Shown here: in pieces, positions 6,041-12,740 of the stretch
Position numbering within the stretch: position 1 is the first letter of the stretch
Layout of the letters: each line of letters opens with the position of its first letter
From: Phycisphaerae bacterium
Lineage (GTDB): Bacteria; Planctomycetota; Phycisphaerae; Sedimentisphaerales; SG8-4
Length of the DNA: 18,367 bases
Direction: 5' to 3'
Assembly: GCA_030603035.1 (NCBI GenBank)
Contig: JAUVYQ010000038.1
Span: 1 to 18,367 of the forward strand
Program-made: the position numbers and the translations under genes
Notes under the pieces: generated by a model
The model's database searches: none
Told to the model about the DNA's origin: nothing
The model's input: the letters and a program-made list of their open reading frames with translations, nothing else

Positions 6041-6168
6041 AACAATTAACTAATAATGAAAGTGCCCAGGTGCTAAACTACCTGAAAGCTACTGGTTTGG
6101 AATTGGCGTTGTTGTTCAACTTTGGTGCTCCTTCGCTTGAGTTCAAAAGAATTATTAATAATCAGTGA
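6041..6168 (+). pseudogene. GxxExxY C-terminal remnant 2
   Basis: The in-frame translation ESAQVLNYLKATGLELALLF followed by NFGAPSLEFKRIINNQ and a stop (TGA 6166-6168) matches the C-terminal third of GxxExxY proteins (AQLLNYLKATG..VGLLLNFG..SLEFKR). The N-terminal half, including the GxxExxY motif and the nuclease-like Asp/Glu-Lys residues, is absent. It begins immediately after the outer arm of the palindromic element, so that element, or a deletion associated with it, removed the rest. Confidence 0.75.
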
Positions 6169-6192
6169 AAATCTGTGTTAATCCGTGGTTAA
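6160..6192 (-). repeat. Dispersed GATTAACACTGATT repeat, copy E (reverse)
   Basis: A reverse-oriented copy; on the minus strand TTAACCACGGATTAACAC is followed by AGATTTTCACTGATT. It contains the stop codon of GxxExxY remnant 2 and ends 16 bp before the leuB start, closing the insertion opened by D1/D2. Confidence 0.75.
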
Positions 6193-6208
6193 GAAAGGAA
6201 GCTGACAG

Positions 6209-7288
6209 ATGTATAAAATTGCTGTAATCCCCGGAGACGGGACTGGGCCGGAAGTTACCGCCGAAGCGGTAAAGGTATTAAAAGCCGTCGCGGACAAGTT
6301 CAATTTCAAAGTCGATTTAGCCGAGTTCGATTTCGGCGGCGAAAGATATAAAAGAACCGGCGAGACTTTGCCCGACAGCGCAATAGAAGAGCTTCGCAAA
6401 TTCGATGCAATTCTATTAGGCGCAATCGGCCATCCCGACGTCGCGCCGGGGATTCTTGAAAAGGGCATTTTGCTTAAAGCCCGCTTCGAGCTGGACCAAT
6501 ACATAAATTTACGGCCGGTCAAGCTCTATCCGGGAGTGGAGACGCCGTTAAAGGACAAGGGGCCGGATGATATAGACTTCGTTGTCGTTCGTGAAAATAC
6601 CGGCGACCTCTACACCGGCACCGGCGGCTTTACTATGAAAGGGACACCCAACGAAGTGGCTGTTCAGTCCGCTGTCTATAACCGCTTTCAGGTCGACCGC
6701 TGTCTCAAATACGCATTCGAATACGCCCGCAAGTACGGCAAGAAGGCACGCGGTAAAGGCGACAAGAACACGCTCGCTTTGTGCGGCAAAACCAACGTGC
6801 TGACCTATATCTACGACCTGTGGGAACGGGCGTTCCACGAAATGGGCGATGCCGAATATCCCGATATCACAAGAGAATACTACCACGTTGACGCAACCTG
6901 TATGTGGATGGTCAAGAACCCCGAATGGTTTGACGTCATCGTAACCGGCAATATGTTCGGCGACATCATCACCGACCTCGGCGCAATGGTCCAGGGCGGT
7001 ATGGGCATCGCCGCCGGCGGAAATATCAACCCCGAAGGTGTCAGTATGTTCGAGCCGATAGGCGGAAGCGCACCGAAATATACCGGCAAAGGCGTTATTA
7101 ACCCACTGGCCGCAATTTGTGCAGCGCAAATGATGCTTGAGACGCTCGGCGAAGAAAAAGCCGCTCAAAAGGTAGAGCAAGTCGTAATGTTTGTAACCGC
7201 CAACAAGATAAAATCGCTGCAGGCCGGAAAAATGGGCCACTCCACCAGTGAAGTCGGAGACCTCGTCGCAGAGAGACTCTGCGACTAA
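6209..7288 (+). CDS. leuB: 3-isopropylmalate dehydrogenase
   Basis: LeuB oxidatively decarboxylates 3-isopropylmalate to 2-ketoisocaproate with NAD+. The 359-residue protein shows the beta-decarboxylating dehydrogenase signatures: IPGDGTGPEV near the N-terminus (7-16), the substrate-binding RPVKLYPG (102-109), VRENTGDLYTG (127-137), the metal-site motif NMFGDIITDLGAMVQGG, and EPIGGSAPKYTGKGVINP, which forms the NAD site. The sequence is closer to the LeuB/homoisocitrate-type family than to isocitrate dehydrogenase; the neighbouring leuA, leuC and leuD settle the role. AAGGAAG (6194-6200) is a clear ribosome binding site. The stop overlaps the beginning of an A-rich inverted repeat (7287) that brackets the next, unrelated gene. 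Confidence 0.93.
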   Translation: MYKIAVIPGDGTGPEVTAEAVKVLKAVADKFNFKVDLAEFDFGGERYKRTGETLPDSAIEELRKFDAILLGAIGHPDVAPGILEKGILLKARFELDQYINLRPVKLYPGVETPLKDKGPDDIDFVVVRENTGDLYTGTGGFTMKGTPNEVAVQSAVYNRFQVDRCLKYAFEYARKYGKKARGKGDKNTLALCGKTNVLTYIYDLWERAFHEMGDAEYPDITREYYHVDATCMWMVKNPEWFDVIVTGNMFGDIITDLGAMVQGGMGIAAGGNINPEGVSMFEPIGGSAPKYTGKGVINPLAAICAAQMMLETLGEEKAAQKVEQVVMFVTANKIKSLQAGKMGHSTSEVGDLVAERLCD

Positions 7289-7298
7289 AGTAAAAAGG
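7287..7298. repeat. Inverted repeat arm bracketing the four-helix-bundle gene (left)
   Basis: AAAGTAAAAAGG here is the exact reverse complement of CCTTTTTACTTT at 7712-7723. The purine-rich similarity extends imperfectly for about 30 bp on each side. The pair encloses only the gene at 7323-7676. Confidence 0.6.
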
Positions 7299-7322
7299 GA
7301 AAAGGCAAAAGGAAAAAGTAGT

Positions 7323-7676
7323 ATGGCAAGAGCTATAGATATTGATAAGCGCACCTTCGAGTTTGCCGTTAATATCTGTAAATTAGCAGACAAGATTAGC
7401 AACACCACGCCATCCAGGAAAACCTTATCGTCCCAAATCGTACGCTCAGGAACCTCAATTGGAGCCAATATTGAAGAAGCGCAAGCAGCAGAAAGTAAGG
7501 CAGACTTCATACACAAATACAGCATTGCTCTCAAAGAAGCTCGTGAGACAAGGTACTGGTTGCGATTGTTGGTCGCTTCAAATACAGTCCGCAAGGAAGA
7601 TTTGACTGGATTGACTAAGGAGATAGATGAAGTCTGCAGAATCATAGCTCAAATTATCATCAACGCCCGAAAATAA
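7323..7676 (+). CDS. Four-helix bundle protein (23S rRNA intervening-sequence type)
   Basis: This 117-residue, almost entirely helical protein belongs to the family first found in intervening sequences of 23S rRNA genes (S23/IVP) and common as single genes scattered in bacterial genomes. Its function is unknown; the fold is a four-helix bundle that forms a pentamer in known structures. Family hallmarks are the first helix (FEFAVNICKLADKI), SQIVRSGTSIGANIEEAQAAES, FIHKYSIALKEARETRYWL and the closing helix. ATG 7323 follows AAAAGGAAAAAGTAGT; an upstream in-frame opening at 7248 lies inside leuB and is rejected. The gene is isolated between leuB and the GTPase gene and enclosed by inverted A/T-rich repeats, suggesting independent insertion. 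Confidence 0.88.
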   Translation: MARAIDIDKRTFEFAVNICKLADKISNTTPSRKTLSSQIVRSGTSIGANIEEAQAAESKADFIHKYSIALKEARETRYWLRLLVASNTVRKEDLTGLTKEIDEVCRIIAQIIINARK

Positions 7677-7711
7677 TAAGAAAGGTATTTGCTTTTCGTT
7701 TTTTACTTTTA

Positions 7712-7723
7712 CCTTTTTACTTT
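7712..7723. repeat. Inverted repeat arm bracketing the four-helix-bundle gene (right)
   Basis: CCTTTTTACTTT pairs with the arm at 7287-7298. It occupies the place where a ribosome binding site for the following GTPase gene would be expected, 13 bp before its ATG. Confidence 0.6.
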
Positions 7724-7735
7724 TAACTTTGAACG

Positions 7736-8716
7736 ATGCCTGCTAATCTAACGCCGGAATATTTTAAGGCTGAGAGGTGGTTTCGCGAGGCGACGACTGG
7801 TGAGGAGAAACTTCTTGCGCTCGAGCAGATGCTTCGCGTAATGCCCAGGCACAAAGGCACCGACCATCTGCGGGCAGATTTGCGAAAGAAACTGAGCAAA
7901 CTAAAAGAGGCCCCCGCAAAAAAAACCGCCAAACACGCCGACATCTTTCACGTCCCGCGAAGCGGTTCAGGCCAGATTGTTCTTTTAGGTACCCCGAACT
8001 GCGGCAAAAGCTCCATTGTTGCGGCCCTGACCAACGCAAAGGTCAACGTCGCCGATTTTCCCTTTGCAACCAGCTCGCCTGTCCCTGGAATGGTAAAGTT
8101 CGAGGACATCCCGATTCAGCTCGTCGATATGCCGCCGGTTACCGCCGACTACATCGCCCCGGGCCAGGTCGGGACATATCGTAACTGTGATGTAATTGCC
8201 ATCGTTATTGACCTTTCCGCCGACGTCCGGCAGCAGTTACGCATCTGTCTGGACTTTTTAGAGTCAAGAAATCTGCTCATCGATGCCGAAACATCAGCCT
8301 TGAACGAACACGGCAACGTTCTGGCTAAAAGGGTATTTTGCATCTGCACCAAATCCGACATTGCCAAAGCCGGCGCCGTTGAAGCCCTGAAACAATCGTG
8401 CAAATATCCATTTGAGTTCGTGCAAATTTCTACTAAAAGCGGCGCCGGCCTCAAAAAACTCTCTGCGACCTTTTTTAGTTTATTAAACATCATACGCATC
8501 TACGCCAAACCTCCCGGCAAGCCCGCCGATATGGATGAGCCATTCACACTGCCGGCCGGCTCAACGGTTATGGACCTGGCCACTGCAATCCACCGCCAGT
8601 TAGCCGAGAGACTCAAATTCGCAAGAATTTGGGGCACCGGCGTCTATCCCGGCCAAAACGCACAGAGAAACCATATCCTCAACGACAAAGACATAATTGA
8701 GCTGCATTTCAATTGA
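7736..8716 (+). CDS. TGS-domain GTPase (Obg/DRG-like)
   Basis: A 326-residue GTP-binding protein. An N-terminal helical region (1-70) precedes the G domain: G1 GTPNCGKSS (85-93), a G2-type Thr in FPFATSSP (108-115), G3 DMPP (131-134, where Obg/DRG proteins usually have DxPG) and G4 TKSD (205-208). The C-terminal 60 residues, with an FTLPAGSTVMDLATAIH start and an ILNDKDIIELH end, form a TGS domain. This layout matches DRG-like and planctomycete Obg-HflX relatives thought to work on ribosomes, probably in the cytoplasm. It is distinct from canonical ObgE, which has an N-terminal Obg fold, and from YchF. No ribosome binding site is visible before ATG 7736, perhaps because the inverted repeat replaced the native leader. 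Confidence 0.85.
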   Translation: MPANLTPEYFKAERWFREATTGEEKLLALEQMLRVMPRHKGTDHLRADLRKKLSKLKEAPAKKTAKHADIFHVPRSGSGQIVLLGTPNCGKSSIVAALTNAKVNVADFPFATSSPVPGMVKFEDIPIQLVDMPPVTADYIAPGQVGTYRNCDVIAIVIDLSADVRQQLRICLDFLESRNLLIDAETSALNEHGNVLAKRVFCICTKSDIAKAGAVEALKQSCKYPFEFVQISTKSGAGLKKLSATFFSLLNIIRIYAKPPGKPADMDEPFTLPAGSTVMDLATAIHRQLAERLKFARIWGTGVYPGQNAQRNHILNDKDIIELHFN

Positions 8717-8718
8717 CT

Positions 8719-8752
8719 ATTTGCTATTGACGATTTACTATTGAATTCAGGT
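8719..8752. repeat. Short AT-rich internally repeated spacer
   Basis: The segment TTGACTATTTGCTATTGACG followed by ATTTACTATTGAA is made of two imperfect units of an ATTGAC-TATTT-type repeat, about 17-18 bp each. Such runs recur in spacers of related genomes. It lies between the GTPase and the Cys-rich gene, and no other role is apparent. Confidence 0.4.
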
Positions 8753-8778
8753 GGTTTATGTTTAATAAGGAGATACTT

Positions 8779-8973
8779 ATGGAGTGTAAAAAAGAGGAAA
8801 ATCTAAAAGATTGCGGCTGTACATATCCTGGCTGTGAGAGAAAGGGAATGTGCTGCGAGTGCGTAAGCTATCACTTATCGTCCAGGCAGCTGCCCGGCTG
8901 CTGCTTCCCCGACGATGTCGAGAAAACTTTCGACCGAAGCTTCCCCGCCTTCGCAAAAGCCTGGGACCTATAA
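8779..8973 (+). CDS. Small Cys-rich protein, DUF6485-like
   Basis: This 64-residue protein has eight Cys residues in the pattern CK...CGCTYPGCERKGMCCECV...PGCCF, followed by a conserved-looking DVEKTFDRSFPAFAKAW tail. This resembles the DUF6485 family, a probable small metal- (zinc- or iron-) binding cytoplasmic protein of unknown role. The start at 8779 is favoured over 8758 because AAGGAGA (8767-8773) lies 5 bases before it, inside what the longer reading would translate. It is a single gene after the GTPase with no obvious functional link. Confidence 0.75.
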   Translation: MECKKEENLKDCGCTYPGCERKGMCCECVSYHLSSRQLPGCCFPDDVEKTFDRSFPAFAKAWDL

Positions 8974-8988
8974 ACCAACGGCCTCTCA

Positions 8989-9030
8989 GTCATTCTGAGT
9001 GTAGCGGAGCGAAACGAAGAATCTCGTCAC
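8989..9030. repeat. REP-like intergenic repeat
   Basis: GTCATTCTGAGTGTAGCGGA followed by GCGAAACGAAGAATCTCGTC is of the GTCATTCTGAGCGNAGCGAAGAATCT type, widespread in intergenic DNA of many bacteria. Only one arm is visible here, with no coding content. Confidence 0.5.
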
Positions 9031-9059
9031 TATTGTACCCGTTGCGATAACCACGATGC

Positions 9060-9089
9060 AAAAAAGGCCGAGCTAAACCAGCCCGGCCT
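9060..9089 (-). terminator. Intrinsic terminator of the sigma/partner operon
   Basis: On the minus strand a 9-bp stem (AGGCCGGGC with AGCTCGGCCT, one mismatch) and short loop are followed by six T residues (complement of 9060-9065). It lies 30 bp after the stop codon of the membrane-protein gene at 9120. Confidence 0.85.
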
Positions 9090-9119
9090 GAAATCTGTGA
9101 ATTCAGATACTGCTAAAAA

Positions 9120-10262
9120 TCAATCCTCCTCAGGTCTGAGCCAGCAGAGTATTTCAACGATATAAGTATCCTCTCCGTCAGTAGGTTTTAGCAAAGGCGA
9201 AAATTTAATGTTGCGATATTTTCCGTCCGGCCAATTATCAAGACCTCCACTCTCAGAACCTGTACCACATTTCATCGTCTCGCCCACTTTCAATCGTATA
9301 ATGTCATTTGTTCCACTCCTGTAGCCTTCTTCTGTAATGAACGTTACATCCAGCGAAAACGTCGGTTCACTTGAATCGTCAAAAGATTTGCTGTGAAGAC
9401 ATACAATTGCAGTCTTGAGACCGGGGACACCTGCAATATCAATCATTACCTCTTCGCCATCGAGTAAAACTTCACCGCTACCATTAGGTGATGCAACCGC
9501 TGGAGGCCCAAAAAATTCCGGCGGTTTCTGAGGAGCTTCGTAATCAAATATAATCAGGTCGTAATCCAGGTCTTTATGGTAGACTTTAATCTGGACAGGC
9601 AAAAGAGAATTTTTGCCCACCGTAATAAAGATGCCTTCTACGAAATCACTGTCTCTCGCGGAGGGAGCAAATTTGTATATGAGAAAGTCATCGCCCACAT
9701 CAGTGGGCGTCTGTTGGTTGAACTGCTCATTCTTATCCGACAATAAACCTCCGCTAAATAGTTCAAAAACCGTCAGCCCTTCGGCAAAGAAGGATGTTCT
9801 TTTAACAATTCGCCTTCCGTGCTCATCAAATGTCTGTTGCGTTTGTCCGTCATCATAAGTCATGCTTCCCTTAACTCCACGAAGAACGAGTTCTCCGTAA
9901 CCATACCAGCCCTCAAAATGCTTTATAAAATCGTTACCCCGACTCTTAAAGTAGTAGCAATGTACATAGTCAACCTGAGCAACGCGGCTGGTCACCTCAG
10001 CCCAAGCGACATTTGCTATATCCGGGCCACCTACAAATTTCACTCCTAATAATACTACAATAATTATCACCGCTGCAGCGGCTAATTTTGTTATTTTGCT
10101 TGTCATGATATACTCTCCTAAAACATAGTGTTTCGTCTGTCTTTTTTGGGTTAAAGTTTTGCTAAATTTCTCCGATGTTTCTTCTGCGATTTTGCGCACC
10201 TCGGCCGGCACATCTTCAGCGCCTATTTCTTTCAGGATGTCTTCAATACTTTCTTTGCTCAT
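9120..10262 (-). CDS. Membrane-anchored partner of an ECF sigma factor (putative anti-sigma)
   Basis: The 380-residue protein starts with a short soluble region (1-55, beginning MSKESIEDILKEIGAEDVPA), then one transmembrane segment (about 57-77, KLAAAAVIIIVVLLGVKFVGG) and a large C-terminal part that should lie outside the cytoplasm. This layout is that of a transmembrane anti-sigma factor. The N-terminal region lacks an obvious zinc-binding ZAS motif (H-x3-C-x2-C), so the class is uncertain. The outer region shows beta-rich stretches and no recognised domain. The ATG follows the sigma gene's stop codon after one base, with GGGAGG inside the sigma gene's last codons as ribosome binding site, so the two are translationally coupled. 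Binding of the sigma factor is inferred from gene order, not from sequence. Confidence 0.7.
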   Translation of the reverse strand: MSKESIEDILKEIGAEDVPAEVRKIAEETSEKFSKTLTQKRQTKHYVLGEYIMTSKITKLAAAAVIIIVVLLGVKFVGGPDIANVAWAEVTSRVAQVDYVHCYYFKSRGNDFIKHFEGWYGYGELVLRGVKGSMTYDDGQTQQTFDEHGRRIVKRTSFFAEGLTVFELFSGGLLSDKNEQFNQQTPTDVGDDFLIYKFAPSARDSDFVEGIFITVGKNSLLPVQIKVYHKDLDYDLIIFDYEAPQKPPEFFGPPAVASPNGSGEVLLDGEEVMIDIAGVPGLKTAIVCLHSKSFDDSSEPTFSLDVTFITEEGYRSGTNDIIRLKVGETMKCGTGSESGGLDNWPDGKYRNIKFSPLLKPTDGEDTYIVEILCWLRPEED

Positions 10263-10263
10263 T

Positions 10264-10776
10264 TTATTCCTCCCATTCTATCAAAGTCGCCAATTTCCTT
10301 TTCAAAGTTGCAACTGCCTTGGATACGTGCGACCTTGCCCCGGCCTCGGTGCAGTTCAATTTCTCAGCGACGGCTTCGTAACCTTGTTGCTCGAAGTATC
10401 GCATCACTATCGCCTTTGACTGCCTGGCCGGAAGCTGGGCTATCGCTCGTCTTACTATCCCTACCAGCTCACTCCTGCTGACTTTCTCATCCGGGCCTTT
10501 CTCGACGCCGACCTGGGCTTCGCTTATTTGGCCGTTCCGGCCGATTCTGTTTCGCCAAGCCGCCGAATTAGCTGACAGGGCAATCCTGTAGATATAGGCA
10601 CCTGCTTTTGGGCCGTTGAGCTTCTCGACATTTCGCCACATTCCTAACAGCGAATACTGCATCGCCTCAGTGAAAAGCTCCCTGTCGCCGGTCAGCTTCC
10701 AGAGAACCGATGATAAGAAGTCGATATAGTCAGCTTTTACCCGTCTAAAGAGCTCCGCTCGCTTCGAATACTTCAT
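10264..10776 (-). CDS. ECF-type RNA polymerase sigma factor
   Basis: A 170-residue sigma-70-family protein with region 2 (about 15-80, including FTEAMQYSLLGMWRNVEKL and AYIYRIALSANSAAWRNR) and region 4 (about 108-165: LPARQSKAIVMRYFEQQGYE, then AVAEKLNCTEAGARSHVSKA as the helix-turn-helix, then TLKRKL). There is no N-terminal region 1 or region 3, as in ECF sigma factors. Planctomycete genomes carry many such sigma factors paired with one-pass membrane proteins, as here. The region 2 'DxxQE' motif is replaced by a diverged FTEA sequence. Target promoters cannot be read from the window. ATG 10776 has only a weak ribosome binding site (GGAAG, about 16 bases upstream). Confidence 0.88.
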   Translation of the reverse strand: MKYSKRAELFRRVKADYIDFLSSVLWKLTGDRELFTEAMQYSLLGMWRNVEKLNGPKAGAYIYRIALSANSAAWRNRIGRNGQISEAQVGVEKGPDEKVSRSELVGIVRRAIAQLPARQSKAIVMRYFEQQGYEAVAEKLNCTEAGARSHVSKAVATLKRKLATLIEWEE

Positions 10777-10869
10777 CTATTAGGCCTCGAGCTTCCGTAA
10801 AACCTGAAAATTTCCAGTTTCCACATAATAATAACAGCCCAGAGTCAATTTCGTGTAAAAACTTTCCGA

Positions 10870-10898
10870 AAAAAAATAGCCGCCAGCTCCTGGTGGCC
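10870..10898 (-). terminator. Intrinsic terminator after purC
   Basis: On the minus strand, GCCACCAG and CTGGCGGC (10897-10890 and 10886-10879, one G-T pair) form an 8-bp stem with a 3-base loop followed by TA and a run of seven T. It lies about 40 bp beyond the purC stop and separates that operon from the sigma factor gene. Confidence 0.8.
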
Positions 10899-10939
10899 AT
10901 TTTTGCCAGTTTTTTCCGTCAAAGGTGTTGGCGCAGCAT

Positions 10940-11836
10940 TTAACCGCTGAATTCGAACTTTTTTCCAGTCAAGCGCTCGTAGGCCTCGATGTATTTTGCG
11001 CTGGTCTTTTGCCTGATATCTTCGGGCAGCTCGACGCCCGGCCCGGATTTGTCAAAATTTATGCTCTCAAGATAGTTGCGGACAAACTGCTTGTCGAAAC
11101 TTTCCTGGTCCCTTCCGGCCTCGTAAATATCGGCAGGCCAGAACCGCGAAGAGTCCGGCGTTAAAACCTCGTCAATCAAAATAATCCTGTCATTGACAAG
11201 GCCCCACTCAAATTTCGTATCAGCTAAGATTATCCCTTTACTCTCGGCATACGCGCCGGCCTTTTTGAAAATCTCCATACTCTTGTCGCGCACATACGTC
11301 GCTGCTTGCTTTCCGATAACATCCACACATCGCTGGAAACTGATATTCTCATCGTGTGTCCCCCTCTCGGCCTTGGTGGCCGGTGTAAATATCAATTCCG
11401 GCAGCTTCTCACATTGCCTCAACCCGTCCGGCAGCCTCTGTCCGCAGACCGTGCCGCTCTGCTCATATTCCTTCCAGCCGGAGCCGGCCAGATAGCCCCG
11501 CACCACACACTCAATCGGCAAAACGTCAACCTTTTTAACCAGCATACTCCGCCCGGCCAACTGCTCGGCGCAATCGCAAAACGGCCCAGGAAAACCTGCC
11601 ACATCATCGCTTATTAAATGGTGCTCCACATCAGGGCTTAAAAAATCGAACCAGAAAAGCGAAATCTGCGTCAGAATTATCCCTTTATAAGGTATGCCGT
11701 TGGCCATAACCACATCGAAAGCGCTTATCCTGTCGGTCGCAACTATCAGCAGCCTGTCGCCCACATCGTATATGTCACGCACCTTACCCCGACTCGGCTC
11801 CACACCTGCTATATTTGTCTGTAATACCGTTTCCAT
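10940..11836 (-). CDS. purC: Phosphoribosylaminoimidazole-succinocarboxamide synthase
   Basis: PurC (SAICAR synthetase) joins CAIR and aspartate with ATP in de novo purine synthesis. The 298-residue length fits the longer bacterial/yeast-like form. Recognisable segments are RGKVRDIYDVGD (16-27, nucleotide-binding loop), ATDRISAFDVVM (34-45), IECVVRGYLAGSGWKEY, which is the SAICAR synthetase signature, KAERGTHDENISF, ILADTKFEWG and LIDEVLTPDSSRFW. AAAGGAAGG precedes ATG 11836. It starts 19 bp after the stop of the HD-domain gene and is probably cotranscribed with it, with an intrinsic terminator at 10870-10898. No other pur gene is nearby. Confidence 0.95.
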   Translation of the reverse strand: METVLQTNIAGVEPSRGKVRDIYDVGDRLLIVATDRISAFDVVMANGIPYKGIILTQISLFWFDFLSPDVEHHLISDDVAGFPGPFCDCAEQLAGRSMLVKKVDVLPIECVVRGYLAGSGWKEYEQSGTVCGQRLPDGLRQCEKLPELIFTPATKAERGTHDENISFQRCVDVIGKQAATYVRDKSMEIFKKAGAYAESKGIILADTKFEWGLVNDRIILIDEVLTPDSSRFWPADIYEAGRDQESFDKQFVRNYLESINFDKSGPGVELPEDIRQKTSAKYIEAYERLTGKKFEFSG

Positions 11837-11855
11837 AATAGGGCCTTCCTTTATG

Positions 11856-12671
11856 TCATTTTGCTTTAGTGTTCTCGCTTGTCTCCTGACTTATTCTAAA
11901 ATCAACGTACCCGAATATCTTTTCTTTGACTCTTTCGATATCTGTTGTTCCTGGCAAAAAGTCAACCAGCATCTCCAAAAATCTGCGCTGCTTTATCCGT
12001 TTCAATACCACCGTAAAATTCACATCATAGACCCATCCGAGCTGCAGCAGCTTCGCATCATTCAACGTTCGCACCTCGCCGTAATCAATCCGCCGACCAC
12101 GCAAAATCTTTTCAACCAGCTCATCCGAATATCCCTGCTCATCCGGAAATTCCAGCTCCAGCATAAACTCCTGCGGATTGTCCCTGTACTGCCTGTAGTA
12201 TTCCGTCAGCACATAAAGCGCGTCCACCTTATCGGCGTCCCGTATCAATTTAGAAAACAGCAAACACTCGCCGTCCAAATCTCCCGGCAATTCTCTTAGC
12301 CCGTGATATTCAATCGCTTTTTCTATCAATTGTCTTTCTTTTCTCTCTACCACCTCAAGCGCCTTTGTTTCTCCAAGAACCTTCAGGCCCAGCAGGCAAT
12401 GGTTCACACTCCTGACATCGTTATATGTCCGGTACTTAATAAACTGCTCGAACCGCCCGATGTCGTGAAAAAACGCTATGACCTCAGCTATCCGCTTCTG
12501 ATTGTCTGCCAGGCCCAGCTCTTGCGCCAGATACAGCATCTCTTCACAGGTCCGCCGGCTGTGCTCTTCCTTGAGCTTCAAATTCGCATTTATAAACTCA
12601 TCAGCACGATAAAAGCCGGCTACGTAATCATCAAACCAGCCCCTGAATTTCTCAAGCTGCTCTTGCTCCAC
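11856..12671 (-). CDS. HD-domain phosphohydrolase-like protein
   Basis: A 271-residue protein with an HD-superfamily metal site: His37 (KEEHSRRTCEEML), His69-Asp70 (AFFHDIGRFEQF), further His at NHCLLGL and EYHG, and Asp in LIRDADKVDAL (about 145-150). HD proteins are metal-dependent phosphohydrolases acting on nucleotides or cyclic nucleotides; the substrate cannot be told here. The position directly before purC suggests, but does not show, a link to nucleotide metabolism. The gene starts with GTG at 12671, preceded by GCGGAG as a plausible ribosome binding site. No membrane segment or GGDEF/response-regulator domain is attached, so it is a stand-alone cytoplasmic HD protein. Confidence 0.82.
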   Translation of the reverse strand: MEQEQLEKFRGWFDDYVAGFYRADEFINANLKLKEEHSRRTCEEMLYLAQELGLADNQKRIAEVIAFFHDIGRFEQFIKYRTYNDVRSVNHCLLGLKVLGETKALEVVERKERQLIEKAIEYHGLRELPGDLDGECLLFSKLIRDADKVDALYVLTEYYRQYRDNPQEFMLELEFPDEQGYSDELVEKILRGRRIDYGEVRTLNDAKLLQLGWVYDVNFTVVLKRIKQRRFLEMLVDFLPGTTDIERVKEKIFGYVDFRISQETSENTKAK

Positions 12672-12701
12672 AACTCCGCTACCGCTAAATAAAATAGAAT
12701 A

Positions 12702-12740
12702 GACAGGACAACAGGATGAACTTGATAGTTTATCCTGTTG
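12702..12740. repeat. ACAGGAT repeat, left arm, with local hairpin
   Basis: GACAGGACAACAGGATGA (12702-12719) is the near reverse complement of 13181-13199, and the two bracket the GxxExxY gene. In addition CAACAGGAT (12709-12717) and ATCCTGTTG (12732-12740) form a perfect 9-bp local hairpin immediately after, or slightly inside, the 3' end of that gene. Confidence 0.65.

Larger units (their letters stand above)
5704..6208. other. Gene-free insertion between leuD and leuB
   Basis: No intact gene is present. The stretch contains two forward copies of the dispersed repeat (5718-5750, 5765-5798), two remnants of a GxxExxY C-terminus (5819-5863 and 6041-6168) separated by a palindromic element (5856-6040), and a reverse repeat copy (6160-6192) followed by the leuB ribosome binding site. 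A 78-codon open frame at 5813-6049 merely crosses these repeats and is not credible as a protein. Confidence 0.75.

Noticed and set aside
5813..6049. A 78-codon plus-strand frame between leuD and leuB
   Set aside because: It crosses a GxxExxY remnant and a palindromic repeat (its LRGAKRRSN part is a known type of repeat-derived translation); it has no ribosome binding site or protein character.
4405..6192. The repeats in the leu cluster considered as a CRISPR array
   Set aside because: Copies are in both orientations, with spacings from 47 to several hundred bases and genes between them; no regular spacers and no cas genes.
6548..7645. A 365-codon minus-strand frame opposite leuB and the four-helix-bundle gene
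   Set aside because: It spans two well-supported plus-strand genes of different families and the spacer between them, so it is an antisense open frame.
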